Shown: one piece after another, positions 17,769-25,714 of the stretch
Layout of the letters: every line of letters starts with the position of its first letter
How positions within the stretch are numbered: position 1 is the stretch's first letter
NCBI GenBank assembly: GCA_942491735.1
Contig: CALOCN010000014.1
Location: 1,488,001-1,552,000 of the forward strand
Direction of reading: 5' to 3'
Source: CALOCN01 sp942491735
GTDB taxonomy: Bacteria; Eisenbacteria; RBG-16-71-46; JABDJR01
DNA: 64,000 nt
Position numbers and translations under genes: made by a program
Notes under the pieces: generated by a model
Told to the model about the DNA's origin: nothing
The model's input: the letters and a program-made list of their open reading frames with translations, nothing else
Database searches by the model: none

Positions 17769-18886
17769 CGCTCACCCCCCCGATCGCGATACGGCGCGAG
17801 ATGATCCACCACCCGGGGCGGATCCGCGTAGACATCCTCCATGGCGATGGCCGGATCCGGCATCGACGAGGCGAATGCCGCGTCGAACTCCACCTCGAGC
17901 TCCTCGCGGATGGACGCCTGGATTGCATCGAGGTCCTCGCGGGTCGCGTGACCGGCCTCCAGCAGGGTGGCCTCGAAACGATCCAGTGGATCGTTGTTCC
18001 GGGCCCACCACTCGATCTCGCCTTCCGGCACGTACTTCTGCGTGTCGTGCTCGGCGTGTCCCTTGCGCCGGTAGGTCATGACCTCGAGCAGGGTCGGGCC
18101 CTTGCCGGACACCGCGCGCTTGCGCGCCGCGGCCACCGCGTCATAGACGGCGAGGGCGTCGTTCCCATCCACCGTGTCGCCGGTGCAGCCCAGCCCCTTG
18201 GCCTTGTCGGCAATCTGCTTCACCGCCATCTGGCGATGCGTGGGGGTGGAGTAGGCGTAGCCGTTGTTCTCGACCAGGACGATCAGGGGAAGATTCCACA
18301 CCGTGGCCAGGTTCATGCCCTCGTAGAAGGCACCGGTCGAGGTGCCGCCGTCCCCCAGGAAAGCCAGGGTGGCCCGGTCCTCTCCCCTGAGCTTGGCCGC
18401 GAGGGCAATCCCGGCGCACACGGGGATCATGTCTCCCAGCATGCTGATGGGACCGGCCACACCCGGATTGGGCACCGTGCCGAAGTGGATGTTGAGATCC
18501 TTGCCCCGGGTGGGTCCGCCTCCCCGGGCCATGTACTGCATGGCGATGTCCCGGGGCTTGTAGCCGCGCAGCAGGACCGCGCCCATGTTGCGGATGAGCG
18601 GCGCCACGATGTCCTGGGGCTCCAGGGCATACACCGCGGCGATGGTTTCCGCTTCCTGTCCCAGGCTGCGGTAGAGACCGCCCACGACCTGGTTCTGGCG
18701 GTAGAGGTTGACCAGCCGCTCCTCGAGCCGGCGGGTGAGCATCATCCACCGGTAGAGCTCCCGGTGTTGGTCGGGAGTGAGCCGGGTGGAGGGGGCGCCC
18801 CGCTTGGCCCGGTACGGCGTGACCTCGACGGTCAGCACCTCCCGGGAGGCCTTCCCGATCCCCCTAGATGTGGATGCTTTTGCCAT
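17765..18886 (-). CDS. 2-oxoacid dehydrogenase E1 component, alpha subunit
   Basis: 373 residues. The thiamine diphosphate motif begins GDGGTSTGAFYEGMN and ends VENNGYAYS about 30 residues later; RGGGPTRGKDLNIHFG and the YRRKGHAEHD phosphorylation-loop region are also typical. The Ser-Thr-rich start and overall pattern are closer to the branched-chain/acetoin type than to the E. coli-type homodimeric AceE. The ATG at 18886 lies inside the end of lpd (23-base overlap) with GGAG seven bases upstream. It is the second gene of the operon. Confidence 0.94.
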   Translation of the reverse strand: MAKASTSRGIGKASREVLTVEVTPYRAKRGAPSTRLTPDQHRELYRWMMLTRRLEERLVNLYRQNQVVGGLYRSLGQEAETIAAVYALEPQDIVAPLIRNMGAVLLRGYKPRDIAMQYMARGGGPTRGKDLNIHFGTVPNPGVAGPISMLGDMIPVCAGIALAAKLRGEDRATLAFLGDGGTSTGAFYEGMNLATVWNLPLIVLVENNGYAYSTPTHRQMAVKQIADKAKGLGCTGDTVDGNDALAVYDAVAAARKRAVSGKGPTLLEVMTYRRKGHAEHDTQKYVPEGEIEWWARNNDPLDRFEATLLEAGHATREDLDAIQASIREELEVEFDAAFASSMPDPAIAMEDVYADPPRVVDHLAPYRDRGGER

Positions 18887-20267
18887 GCAGGTTCTCCGCG
18901 GCTTCCATGAGCGCTTCGGACAGCGTGGGGTGGGGGTGGATCGCGTGGCCCATTTCTTCCGCGGTGGTCTCGAGCGACAGCCCCAGCACCGCGCCGGCGA
19001 TCAGCTCGGTCGCCTTGTGCCCGACGATGTGCACCCCGACCACCTCGTCATAGGCGCCGTCGGCGACGATCTTGACCAGGCCTTCCTGATGCCCGCCGAT
19101 CATGGCCTTGGAGGAATGGGAGAAGGGGAAGGTGCCGGTCTTCACATCCATCCCCCGTTCCCGCGCCTGTTCCTCGGTGAGCCCCACCGAACCGACTTCG
19201 GGTTCGCAGTAGATGGCGTTGGGGCAGGTCTCGTAGCGGATGGGGCGCACCGTTTGTCCGGCCAGGTGCTCCACGGCGAGGATGCCTTCCTTGGAGGCCA
19301 GATGGGCGAGTCCCTGGGTGGGCACCACATCGCCGATGGCGTAGACCGACGGCTGTGCGGTGCGCATGTACTCGTCCACCGGGATGAACCCCGCCTTGTC
19401 CGGCTGGATGGCGGTGGTTTCCAGACCGAGGTCCTTGCTGATGGGCCCCCGGCCTACCGCGACGAGAAGGACCTCGGCGTCGAGGGTCTCGGTGGTGCCG
19501 TCCGTGGTCACCTTGACCGAGACGCCGTCCGGGGTGACGTCGGCGCTTTCCAGCTTGGCGTTGGTGCGTACCGCGATCCCGCGCTTGGTGAACGCCTTGT
19601 GGATGACCGCGCTGATGTCCGCGTCCTCGGTGGGAACCAGACGGGGGAGGGCTTCCACCAGGGTAACCGAGGTGCCGAACGCGTTGTAGATGGAGGCGAA
19701 CTCGCTTCCGACCGCGCCCGAGCCGACCACGACCATGGACCTGGGAATCTCCGGAAGCACCAGCGCCTCGTCCGACGTGATGATCCGCTTTCCGTCCCGT
19801 TCCAGGAACGGGAGCATGCGGGGGTAGGACCCGGTGGCGATGAGGACATGCTTGGTGTCGAGGGTCGTGGTGCCCCCATCGTTGAGCGCGACCGCGACCT
19901 TGCCCGGTCCGTCGAGCCGGGCATGTCCCGCGATGACCTCGATCTTTCCCTTCTTCATGAGACCACCAATCGCGCTGCTCAGGCGGCGGACGGTCTTGGT
20001 CTTTTCCTTGAGGGTCTTCTGCCAGTCGTGGGTGACTCCGGTGACCTCGATGCCATAGGCCCCGAGGTGGGAGAGCTGTTCCTTGTGCAGGGCGGCCTGG
20101 AGCAGGAACTTGGTGGGGATGCAGCCGCGCAGGAGGCAGGTGCCCCCCAGCGCCTTGTCCCGTTCCACCACGGCGGTGCGCAAGCCCAACTGTCCGGCAC
20201 GGACGGCGGCGACATAGCCTCCGGGGCCGGCGCCGATCACGACGAGGTCAAACGGTGATGAGGCCAA
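18864..20267 (-). CDS. lpd: Dihydrolipoamide dehydrogenase (E3)
   Basis: 467 residues. FAD-binding GAGPGGYVAA at the N-terminus, redox disulfide Cys44/Cys49 in GGTCLLRGCIPTK, NAD-binding GSGAVGSEFA in the middle, and the HAIHPHPTLSE His-Glu pair near the C-terminus. It reoxidises the dihydrolipoyl arm of E2 with NAD. The start is a TTG at 20267, supported by AAGGAG 8 bases upstream; no ATG fits. It leads the operon, which is unusual since lpd is commonly last, and puts E3 nearest the promoter at 20324-20353. Confidence 0.95.
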   Translation of the reverse strand: MASSPFDLVVIGAGPGGYVAAVRAGQLGLRTAVVERDKALGGTCLLRGCIPTKFLLQAALHKEQLSHLGAYGIEVTGVTHDWQKTLKEKTKTVRRLSSAIGGLMKKGKIEVIAGHARLDGPGKVAVALNDGGTTTLDTKHVLIATGSYPRMLPFLERDGKRIITSDEALVLPEIPRSMVVVGSGAVGSEFASIYNAFGTSVTLVEALPRLVPTEDADISAVIHKAFTKRGIAVRTNAKLESADVTPDGVSVKVTTDGTTETLDAEVLLVAVGRGPISKDLGLETTAIQPDKAGFIPVDEYMRTAQPSVYAIGDVVPTQGLAHLASKEGILAVEHLAGQTVRPIRYETCPNAIYCEPEVGSVGLTEEQARERGMDVKTGTFPFSHSSKAMIGGHQEGLVKIVADGAYDEVVGVHIVGHKATELIAGAVLGLSLETTAEEMGHAIHPHPTLSEALMEAAENLHGKSIHI

Positions 20268-20323
20268 GACGGTCTCCTTATCCCATGCGTAAGAGCTTTG
20301 AAATCCGGGGATTGTGGCTCGTG

Positions 20324-20353
20324 AGGGTAGCGACCCGCGGGGGCCCTTGACAA
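20324..20353 (-). promoter_or_regulatory. Promoter of the lpd-lipA operon
   Basis: On the minus strand, TTGTCA (20353 to 20348), an 18-base spacer and TACCCT (20329 to 20324), about 57 bases ahead of the lpd start. Its -35 box shares bases with the -35 of the divergent TetR promoter (CTTGACAAG read from either side). Confidence 0.5.
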
Positions 20354-20376
20354 GGGAAAGGGGAGTGGGTTAGTAA
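20347..20376 (+). promoter_or_regulatory. Promoter of the TetR-ndh pair
   Basis: TTGACA at 20347-20352, then TAGTAA at 20371-20376 after 18 bases. AGGAGG lies at the right distance before the GTG start at 20403. The -10 overlaps a perfect dyad, which suggests autorepression. Confidence 0.5.
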
Positions 20377-20384
20377 ATGTTTAC
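20373..20384 (+). promoter_or_regulatory. Candidate TetR operator, GTAAA-N2-TTTAC dyad
   Basis: Perfect inverted repeat GTAAATGTTTAC overlapping the -10 of the regulator's own promoter and lying about 20 bases beyond the -35 of the lpd promoter. Its place next to a TetR gene is the basis for the call; outer flanks (GAGTG, CACTC) are not centred on the same axis. Confidence 0.5.
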
Positions 20385-20402
20385 ACACTCCAGGAGGTTC
20401 TC

Positions 20403-20960
20403 GTGTCGTCTGCCCGGGATCGAATTCGCTCGTCCACGCTTGAACTGATGGCCCGCAAAGGGGTTGCCGGGACGACCACCCAGGATATCGCCCGGCGGGC
20501 CAACTGCTCCCAGGCCGCCATCTACAAGCACTGGGAAGGGAAGGACGCCCTTGCCCTGGAGCTCTTCGACGAGGCCCAGACCTCGCTCATCCGCGCCATG
20601 GAGGATGGAGCCGCTCGATACTCCCAACCCGAGGAGCGCACGGTGGGGTCGCTCCAGGGACTCCTCGTCTTTGCCAGGGCCTTCCCCCACGCCTATGCGT
20701 TCCTGTTTCAGATCTTCCACTCGGACTACGCTCCCTGGCTTACCCGGCACAAGGTGCCTCGTGACGTGGTGTTCCTGGAGATCCAGGCCGCCATGGACGC
20801 GGGACGCATCCCGGCCGGGAATCCCGGCCTCAAGGCGGCGCTGGTCCTGGGGATGAGCATTCGGCTGGCGTTCTTCGAGCGGCAGAATCTCATCCAGGGG
20901 GACACCGAGACCATTGATGCGGACCACTGGCGCGCGGTGGCCTCGGTGCTCGAATCATGA
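20403..20960 (+). CDS. TetR/AcrR-family transcriptional regulator
   Basis: 185 residues from a GTG at 20403 behind AGGAGG. The N-terminal helix-turn-helix is clear (GVAGTTTQDIARRANCSQAAIYKHWEGKDAL, about residues 20-50 in two parts: the recognition helix is SQAAIYKHW). The ligand-binding half is helical with no recognisable specificity. It overlaps ndh by 4 bases and faces the lpd operon, so its likely targets are its own operon, the lpd operon, or both, via the dyad at 20373-20384. Control of central oxidative metabolism by an acyl-CoA or similar ligand would make sense but is a guess. Confidence 0.85.
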   Translation: MSSARDRIRSSTLELMARKGVAGTTTQDIARRANCSQAAIYKHWEGKDALALELFDEAQTSLIRAMEDGAARYSQPEERTVGSLQGLLVFARAFPHAYAFLFQIFHSDYAPWLTRHKVPRDVVFLEIQAAMDAGRIPAGNPGLKAALVLGMSIRLAFFERQNLIQGDTETIDADHWRAVASVLES

Positions 20961-22285
20961 GCGGGGAGCGCCGGCCGCGGGTGGTCGTGGTGGGTTGCGG
21001 GTTCGGAGGGTTGGCCGCGATCCGGGCCCTGGAGAAGGCTCCGGTGGAAGTGCTGGCCGTGGACCGGAACAACTACCACCTGTTCCAGCCCCTGCTCTAC
21101 CAGGTGGCCTCGGCCGCCCTGACCCCGGCCGAGATCGCGGTCCCGGTGCGATCCATCCTGAGTCGGCAGAAGAACACGGTGGTGGTCCTGGGGGCGGTCG
21201 AGTCCGTGGACCCGGTGGCCAAGCGCGTGCACACCGGGGAGGAGTCGTATCGCTACGACTACCTGGTGCTGGCCGCGGGAGCGGTGGACAACTATTTCGG
21301 CCACGACGGATGGAAGGACCGCGCTCCCGGCCTCAAGAGCCTGGGGGGCGCCCTGGAGCTGCGTTCCCGCATGCTGCTCGCCTTCGAGGAAGCGGAGGTG
21401 GAGTCCGACGAGGCGGCGCGGCGACGCAAGCTGACCTTCGTGGTCATCGGCGGCGGCCCCACCGGGGTGGAGATGGCCGGCTCCATCAAGGAGTTGGCGG
21501 TGGACGTCATCCCGGAGGACTTCCGTCTGTTCGATTCGCGCACCACCCGCGTGGTACTGATCGAGGGCGGCGATCGACTCCTTCCCACCATGGACCCGCG
21601 GAGTTCGGCGATCGCCAAACGTGATCTGGAGCGGATGGGAGTGGAGGTGGTGCTCGGAAGCCAGGTGACCGGGATCACCGAGGACGCGGTCCTCTACGGG
21701 GATCGGACGCTGCCCTGCGGCAACGTGATCTGGGCCGCCGGGATCACCGGGAGCCCCATTGCCGGGACCCTGGGATCCCCCCTGGCCCGGGGAGGTCGCG
21801 TGACCGTGGCTGCGGATCTCTCCGTGCCCGGGCACCCCGAGGTGTTCGTGATCGGCGACCTGGCCGCGGCGGTCAGCGCCGACAGCGGCGAGCCGGTTCC
21901 GGGGGTCGCCCAGGGAGCAATCCAGATGGGACGTCACGCGGCACGGGTCATCCGCACGGAACTGCGGACCGGCTCGCGGGACCCGGTGCCCCCGTTCTCC
22001 TATCGGGACAAGGGAACCATGGCCACCATCGGTCGCTCACGTGCCGTGGCCGAGTTGTTCGGCCGGGTCTTTGGCGGATTCCCGGCCTGGCTCATCTGGT
22101 CGACGATCCATGTCGCTTTCCTGATTGGGTGGCGCAATCGCCTGGTGACCTTCCTATCCTGGGTCCAGAGCTACCTGTTCTTCCGTCGGGGGTCCCGATT
22201 GATCACCGGCGAGCGCTTGCCCTCGGTGGTGAATCCGGTGGACGGAGAGAATCTGCGGACCCCAGCCGCCGGTGCAAAGGACTGA
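20957..22285 (+). CDS. ndh: Type II NADH:quinone oxidoreductase
   Basis: 442 residues. VVVVGCGFGGLAA at the N-terminus binds FAD, and the second Rossmann motif FVVIGGGPTGVEMAGSI binds NADH. NNYHLFQPLLYQVA is the hallmark loop of NDH-2 enzymes, and VIGDLA near residue 295 is the second FAD contact. A hydrophobic/amphipathic C-terminal region (about 370-415, AWLIWSTIHVAFLIGWRNR) anchors it to the membrane, where it passes electrons from NADH to quinone without pumping protons. Coupling to the TetR gene (ATGA) means the two are made together. Confidence 0.93.
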   Translation: MSGERRPRVVVVGCGFGGLAAIRALEKAPVEVLAVDRNNYHLFQPLLYQVASAALTPAEIAVPVRSILSRQKNTVVVLGAVESVDPVAKRVHTGEESYRYDYLVLAAGAVDNYFGHDGWKDRAPGLKSLGGALELRSRMLLAFEEAEVESDEAARRRKLTFVVIGGGPTGVEMAGSIKELAVDVIPEDFRLFDSRTTRVVLIEGGDRLLPTMDPRSSAIAKRDLERMGVEVVLGSQVTGITEDAVLYGDRTLPCGNVIWAAGITGSPIAGTLGSPLARGGRVTVAADLSVPGHPEVFVIGDLAAAVSADSGEPVPGVAQGAIQMGRHAARVIRTELRTGSRDPVPPFSYRDKGTMATIGRSRAVAELFGRVFGGFPAWLIWSTIHVAFLIGWRNRLVTFLSWVQSYLFFRRGSRLITGERLPSVVNPVDGENLRTPAAGAKD

Positions 22286-22294
22286 AACAGCGCG

Positions 22295-22303
22295 TGTTAC
22301 AAT
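22295..22303 (+). promoter_or_regulatory. Extended -10 promoter upstream of rhodanese-like gene
   Basis: TGTTACAAT, one base from the TGnTATAAT ideal, located just after ndh. Transcripts would start near 22310 and carry a 160-base leader before the gene at 22473. Confidence 0.5.
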
Positions 22304-22311
22304 CCCCGGAA

Positions 22312-22460
22312 CGGATTCGCTCCCACCGGGTATTCGAAGCAGGGGGTGGGGCGCACGTCCCGGCCCTTGTCCGGGTGGGGTGACGGGTGCCACCATTCAG
22401 CTTGAGGTTCCAATCGGGAACCCGACCCCGCCCGTAGGACACGGCGGCCCCAGGCCGCCG
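22312..22460 (+). promoter_or_regulatory. Structured 5' leader of the rhodanese-like gene
   Basis: Several inverted repeats are visible. One is an 8-bp hairpin at 22442-22460 with a 3-base loop, directly before the GGGAGGAAC ribosome-binding site. Another is GGTTCC/GGAACC with a 5-base loop around 22403-22420. A longer G-rich to C-rich pairing (CGGGTGGGGT with ACCCGACCCC) overlaps the second hairpin and so could be mutually exclusive with it. I do not recognise a riboswitch class, and I have not computed folding energies. Confidence 0.4.
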
Positions 22461-22472
22461 GGAGGAACACAC

Positions 22473-22874
22473 ATGCGGCATCAACGTTCGGATCGAGCCG
22501 GATCCTGGCAGCCGACGGAGTGGGGGGGACATGGGCAAACCGACAAGGTGGACCACTGGGAACAATCCCCGGCCACCGTGCACAAGCGTCTCGAGTTGGG
22601 AGAGCCGCTGGTGCTCGTGGATGTCCGGGAGGCGTGGGAGCACGATGTGGTCACCCTGCCCGAGGCGCGGCTGATTCCGCTCAATGAGCTCCGCTACCGC
22701 GCGGAAGAGGAACTGGAGTGGGACGACGACATCGTGGTCTACAGCCATCACGGACTTCGCAGTCTCGAGGCGGCCAGTATCCTGTGGGAACTCGGCTACG
22801 AGTCGGTACGCAGTCTGGCCGGAGGGATCCATCGCTGGTCCCTCTCGGTGGACACGTCCCTGCCAACGTACTAG
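22473..22874 (+). CDS. Rhodanese-fold protein without the catalytic cysteine
   Basis: 133 residues from the ATG at 22473, which has GGGAGGAAC upstream. From residue 30 on, it is a single rhodanese domain (VLVDVREAWEHDVVTLPEARLIPL). In the active-site loop, where catalytic rhodaneses have YC, this protein reads VVYSHHGLRS: the cysteine codon is AGC (Ser). It should not transfer sulfur by a persulfide and may bind a ligand or partner. It stands alone in its transcript, between a structured leader and a GC-rich hairpin. Confidence 0.75.
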   Translation: MRHQRSDRAGSWQPTEWGGHGQTDKVDHWEQSPATVHKRLELGEPLVLVDVREAWEHDVVTLPEARLIPLNELRYRAEEELEWDDDIVVYSHHGLRSLEAASILWELGYESVRSLAGGIHRWSLSVDTSLPTY

Positions 22875-22893
22875 AACAACATTGATGAACTGG

Positions 22894-22916
22894 GGCGGGG
22901 CTGTTGTGGCCCCGCC
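22894..22916 (+). terminator. GC-rich hairpin after the rhodanese-like gene
   Basis: GGCGGGGC and GCCCCGCC form an 8-bp stem with a 7-base loop, 19 bases after the stop codon. There is no T-run, so it may be a weak or Rho-assisted terminator or an RNA-stabilising hairpin. Confidence 0.5.
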
Positions 22917-22967
22917 TCGTCGTATCCGGGTTCACGTGCGGGGCACGCACCCGGTGAGGGAGACGGT

Positions 22968-23600
22968 ATGGGGTTCATGAACGAGGAAGTCCAGACCTGG
23001 TTGCGGGATCTCGCCGAGATCCCGGGTGACCCGGTTTTGACACGAATGCACGAGGAAGCGAAGGAGCGGGGCTTTCCCATCGTGGGGCCCGAGGTGGGCC
23101 GGCTGCTCTTCCAGTTGGCCACCCTCACCGGGGCCAGCCGGGTGTTCGAACTCGGCTCGGGGTTCGGCTACTCCACGCTCTGGTTCGCGAGGGCGATCGG
23201 TCCCGAGGGTCGGATCTACCACACCGATGGGGATCGCGCGAACTCGGCCCGGGCGCGGGAGTACCTCAGCGAGGCGGGGCTCCTGGACCGCGTGGTGTTC
23301 ACGACCGGCGACGCGGTGGAAACGTTGCAGGCCACGCCGGGCGAGTTCGACATCGTATTCATGGACATCGACAAGCACCAGTACCCGGCCGGCTACGAGT
23401 GCTTCCGGGATCGGGTCCGGGTCGGTGGCCTGGCCATCGTCGACAACCTCGTGTGGAGCGGTCGCGTGGCCGCCGGTGGGACCGAGCCGGACACCGAAGG
23501 CGTCCGCACCTACATCCGGGAGATGTGGAACGACCCCGACTATACCTCCAGTCTGATGCCGGTCCGGGACGGGGTCGGGGTGAGCCTGAGAGTCCGATGA
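22968..23600 (+). CDS. SAM-dependent O-methyltransferase (family 3)
   Basis: 210 residues. The glycine-rich SAM loop is FELGSGFGYSTLWFARAIG. YHTDGD, FDIVFMDIDKHQYPAGYE and VGGLAIVDNLVWSGRV follow the order and spacing of caffeoyl-CoA-type (COMT-like) O-methyltransferases, including the acidic metal-binding residues (Asp in FMDIDK). Its substrate is unknown; bacterial members methylate catechols or hydroxylated metabolites. The stop overlaps the alanine racemase start (ATGA), so the two are co-translated, though no functional link is apparent. Confidence 0.85.
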   Translation: MGFMNEEVQTWLRDLAEIPGDPVLTRMHEEAKERGFPIVGPEVGRLLFQLATLTGASRVFELGSGFGYSTLWFARAIGPEGRIYHTDGDRANSARAREYLSEAGLLDRVVFTTGDAVETLQATPGEFDIVFMDIDKHQYPAGYECFRDRVRVGGLAIVDNLVWSGRVAAGGTEPDTEGVRTYIREMWNDPDYTSSLMPVRDGVGVSLRVR

Positions 23601-24775
23601 CGCCGCTCGGATCCAAGGCGGTTCGAACCGCGTCCAGTTGGGTGGAAGTGGATACGGTGAAGCTCAACGCCAACATCCACGCCTTTCGGGATCGGCTGGG
23701 TCCCGGGGTGCAGCTGACCCATGTGGTCAAGGCCAACGCCTACGGCCACGGTCTGGACCTGGTCGCCCGCGAAGACGAAGCGGCCGGTCTGGTGGACCGG
23801 CTCGCCGTCATCAACGTCAACGAGTTGCAGGCGGTGCGTGACGCCGGTGTCCGTCTTCCGGTGCACGTGTTGGGACACGTTCCCCTGGGCGCCTGGTCGG
23901 CCATCGTGGACGGGGAGGGAACGCCGGTTGTCTTCTCGCGGGAAAGCATCGAGGCCCTGTCGCGGGAATCGGACGACCGGGGCCGGGACATTCCCGTGCA
24001 TCTCAAGGTGGAAACCGGGACCTATCGTTACGGGGTCCCGGAGAGCGAGGTGCCGGAGTACGTGGCGTTGATCGGCAGGTTGCCCGGCGTGCATCTGGAA
24101 GGCCTGACCACCCACTTCGCCAATATCGAGGACACGACCGACCACGGTTATGCCCGTGAACAACTGGACCGCTTCCGCGCCCTGGTGGATCGGGTGACCG
24201 CGCTGGGCGTCCGCATTCCCCTGTGCAACACCGCGTGCTCCGCGGCGACCATCCTCTTTCCCGAATCGCACTTCGGCATGGTTCGGGTGGGAATCTCCTC
24301 CTATGGCATCTGGCCCAGCAAGGAGACCCGCGTCTCGGCCGGCCACCTGGAAGGGAGCGCGCTCCGGCTGGAGCCGGCCCTGACCTGGAAAACCCGGGTC
24401 GGTCAGGTCAAGGAGATCCCCGCCGGGGCCTATGTGGGCTATGGCTGCTCCTGGCGCGCACCGGTGGCGACCCGGCTGGCCGTTCTTCCGGTCGGTTATG
24501 CCGACGGCTACGACCGCGCCTTGGGCAACGTGGGACACGTGTTGATTCGCGGACAACGCGCCCCGGTGCGCGGCCGGGTCTGCATGAACGTGACCATGGT
24601 GGACGTGACCCATATCGACGGGATCCAGCAGGAGGATGAGGTCGTCCTGCTGGGGAACAGCATGAACGAGACGATCAGCGCCGACCAGATGGCCGGGTGG
24701 TGCGGCACCATCGCCTACGAGGTCGTGGCGCGCATTGCCGGGCATCTTCCGCGGGTCCGGGTCCAGCAGGCATGA
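23597..24775 (+). CDS. alr: Alanine racemase
   Basis: PLP enzyme that makes D-alanine for peptidoglycan. 392 residues from the ATG at 23597 (ATGA overlap with the methyltransferase). THVVKANAYGHG holds the PLP lysine (Lys45), and the C-terminal beta domain has PAGAYVGYGCSW with the catalytic tyrosine region, LAVLPVGYADGYDR, and RGRVCMNVTMVDVT. Both catalytic bases appear to be present. It is coupled by ATGA to a small lipoprotein gene downstream. Confidence 0.93.
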   Translation: MTPLGSKAVRTASSWVEVDTVKLNANIHAFRDRLGPGVQLTHVVKANAYGHGLDLVAREDEAAGLVDRLAVINVNELQAVRDAGVRLPVHVLGHVPLGAWSAIVDGEGTPVVFSRESIEALSRESDDRGRDIPVHLKVETGTYRYGVPESEVPEYVALIGRLPGVHLEGLTTHFANIEDTTDHGYAREQLDRFRALVDRVTALGVRIPLCNTACSAATILFPESHFGMVRVGISSYGIWPSKETRVSAGHLEGSALRLEPALTWKTRVGQVKEIPAGAYVGYGCSWRAPVATRLAVLPVGYADGYDRALGNVGHVLIRGQRAPVRGRVCMNVTMVDVTHIDGIQQEDEVVLLGNSMNETISADQMAGWCGTIAYEVVARIAGHLPRVRVQQA

Positions 24776-25101
24776 GCGGCGGGGGACCCCGCAGCGCCTT
24801 CGTCCTGTCCGCGTGCCTGGTCGGTCTGGCGCTCGCCGCCTGTCGGCCGTCCCCTCCGGACTTTACCGGCAAGGATCCGGACAGCCTGTTTCGCGCCGCC
24901 GTGGTCCCGGTGCTGAGGGATCAGTGCGAGGAATGTCATTTCGAGGGGGGACCCATGTACAGGGACATGCCCTTCGACGATCAGGAGTTCGTCCTCGAAC
25001 TGGAAGACGAACTGCTGGCGCGCCTCTCCGGCGGTGGAAGGGGAACGGTGGCGGGGTGGCTCGCCCTCACCCGGGAGACGCGGCGGGAAGGCTCCGACTA
25101 G
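24772..25101 (+). CDS. Small CxxCH lipoprotein (possible monohaem cytochrome c)
   Basis: 109 residues from the ATG at 24772, which overlaps the alr stop. A lipoprotein signal ends in LALAAC (Cys24). The mature part contains FRAAVVPVLRDQCEECHFEGG, a CxxCH haem-attachment motif (Cys52, Cys55, His56) set in the kind of context seen in small membrane-anchored cytochrome-like domains of environmental bacteria. A distal Met ligand might be Met62 or Met66. The rest is short and acidic. Covalent haem attachment is likely if Ccm/Ccs machinery is present (a CcsA-like gene lies at 56253). It converges on the next gene with a 4-base overlap. Confidence 0.65.
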   Translation: MSGGGPRSAFVLSACLVGLALAACRPSPPDFTGKDPDSLFRAAVVPVLRDQCEECHFEGGPMYRDMPFDDQEFVLELEDELLARLSGGGRGTVAGWLALTRETRREGSD

Positions 25102-25622
25102 AGTCCTTCGCCGGGCTCCGTGGCCGGCTCCAGTTCCGGTTCCGTGACCGCGGCGGAGTCCTCGAGCGCCGTGTCCGAGACCGGCACCGGTTCCACCTCG
25201 AGCATGAGCCGATCGACGGTGCACCCGGCGACCCGGTTGCCCATCTCGTGCCCCAGGTAGAGGGATCCCTTCCACACGTACCACCTGCCGGGATCCAGGC
25301 GAATCGGGGTGGGTTGGGAATGACGCGCGACTTCCTCGTCGGCAGCGTCCACGAGGAGGACGTCGAAGCTCTTGAAGAGGAGCGCGTTGGGTGACTGGTT
25401 GATCAGGGTCAACTCGTAGTCGTACCGGTACTCCGGCGGGAGCGACTGGCCACTGAAGACCATGCCCACCTCGAGCGAGTCCTGGAAGGTCCAAACCGCC
25501 ATGGGTTCGGGATCCGCGACCGGTTCCGGCGGGGGAGGCTCGGGGGAGCCTGCGCACCCGGCCAAGCCAATGGCTCCGAGCGCGATAATATTGATCAAAT
25601 GTCGGCGAAAAGTCCCGGTCAT
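25098..25622 (-). CDS. Hypothetical lipoprotein
   Basis: 174 residues with a lipoprotein signal (GAIGLAGC, Cys23) followed by a Pro/Glu-rich linker (residues 25-45). The core (about 45-135) looks like an immunoglobulin-like or FixG-like beta sandwich (YDYELTLINQSPNALLFKSFDVLLVD), and the end is an acidic tail. No family is recognised. It probably sits at the inner leaflet of the outer membrane or at the inner membrane facing the periplasm; the residues after Cys (AGS) do not signal inner-membrane retention by the Asp+2 rule. Confidence 0.7.
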   Translation of the reverse strand: MTGTFRRHLINIIALGAIGLAGCAGSPEPPPPEPVADPEPMAVWTFQDSLEVGMVFSGQSLPPEYRYDYELTLINQSPNALLFKSFDVLLVDAADEEVARHSQPTPIRLDPGRWYVWKGSLYLGHEMGNRVAGCTVDRLMLEVEPVPVSDTALEDSAAVTEPELEPATEPGEGL

Positions 25623-25714
25623 TGGTGCCTCCTGTCCAAGGACACGGCCTTGGGCGATCCTAACCGTTATCGGCCGGAGACGGGAAGGGTTGCGCCATTA
25701 TTCCCAACCCGGGG

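Noticed and set aside
20363..20390. An extended 28-bp operator around the TetR dyad using GAGTG and CACTC
   Set aside because: The outer arms are centred two bases from the inner dyad, so they are not part of the same symmetric site.
22312..22472. A known riboswitch, SRP RNA or 6S RNA in the rhodanese leader
   Set aside because: None of the conserved cores that I know for SAM, SAH, SRP or 6S RNAs is present; left as an unclassified structured leader.
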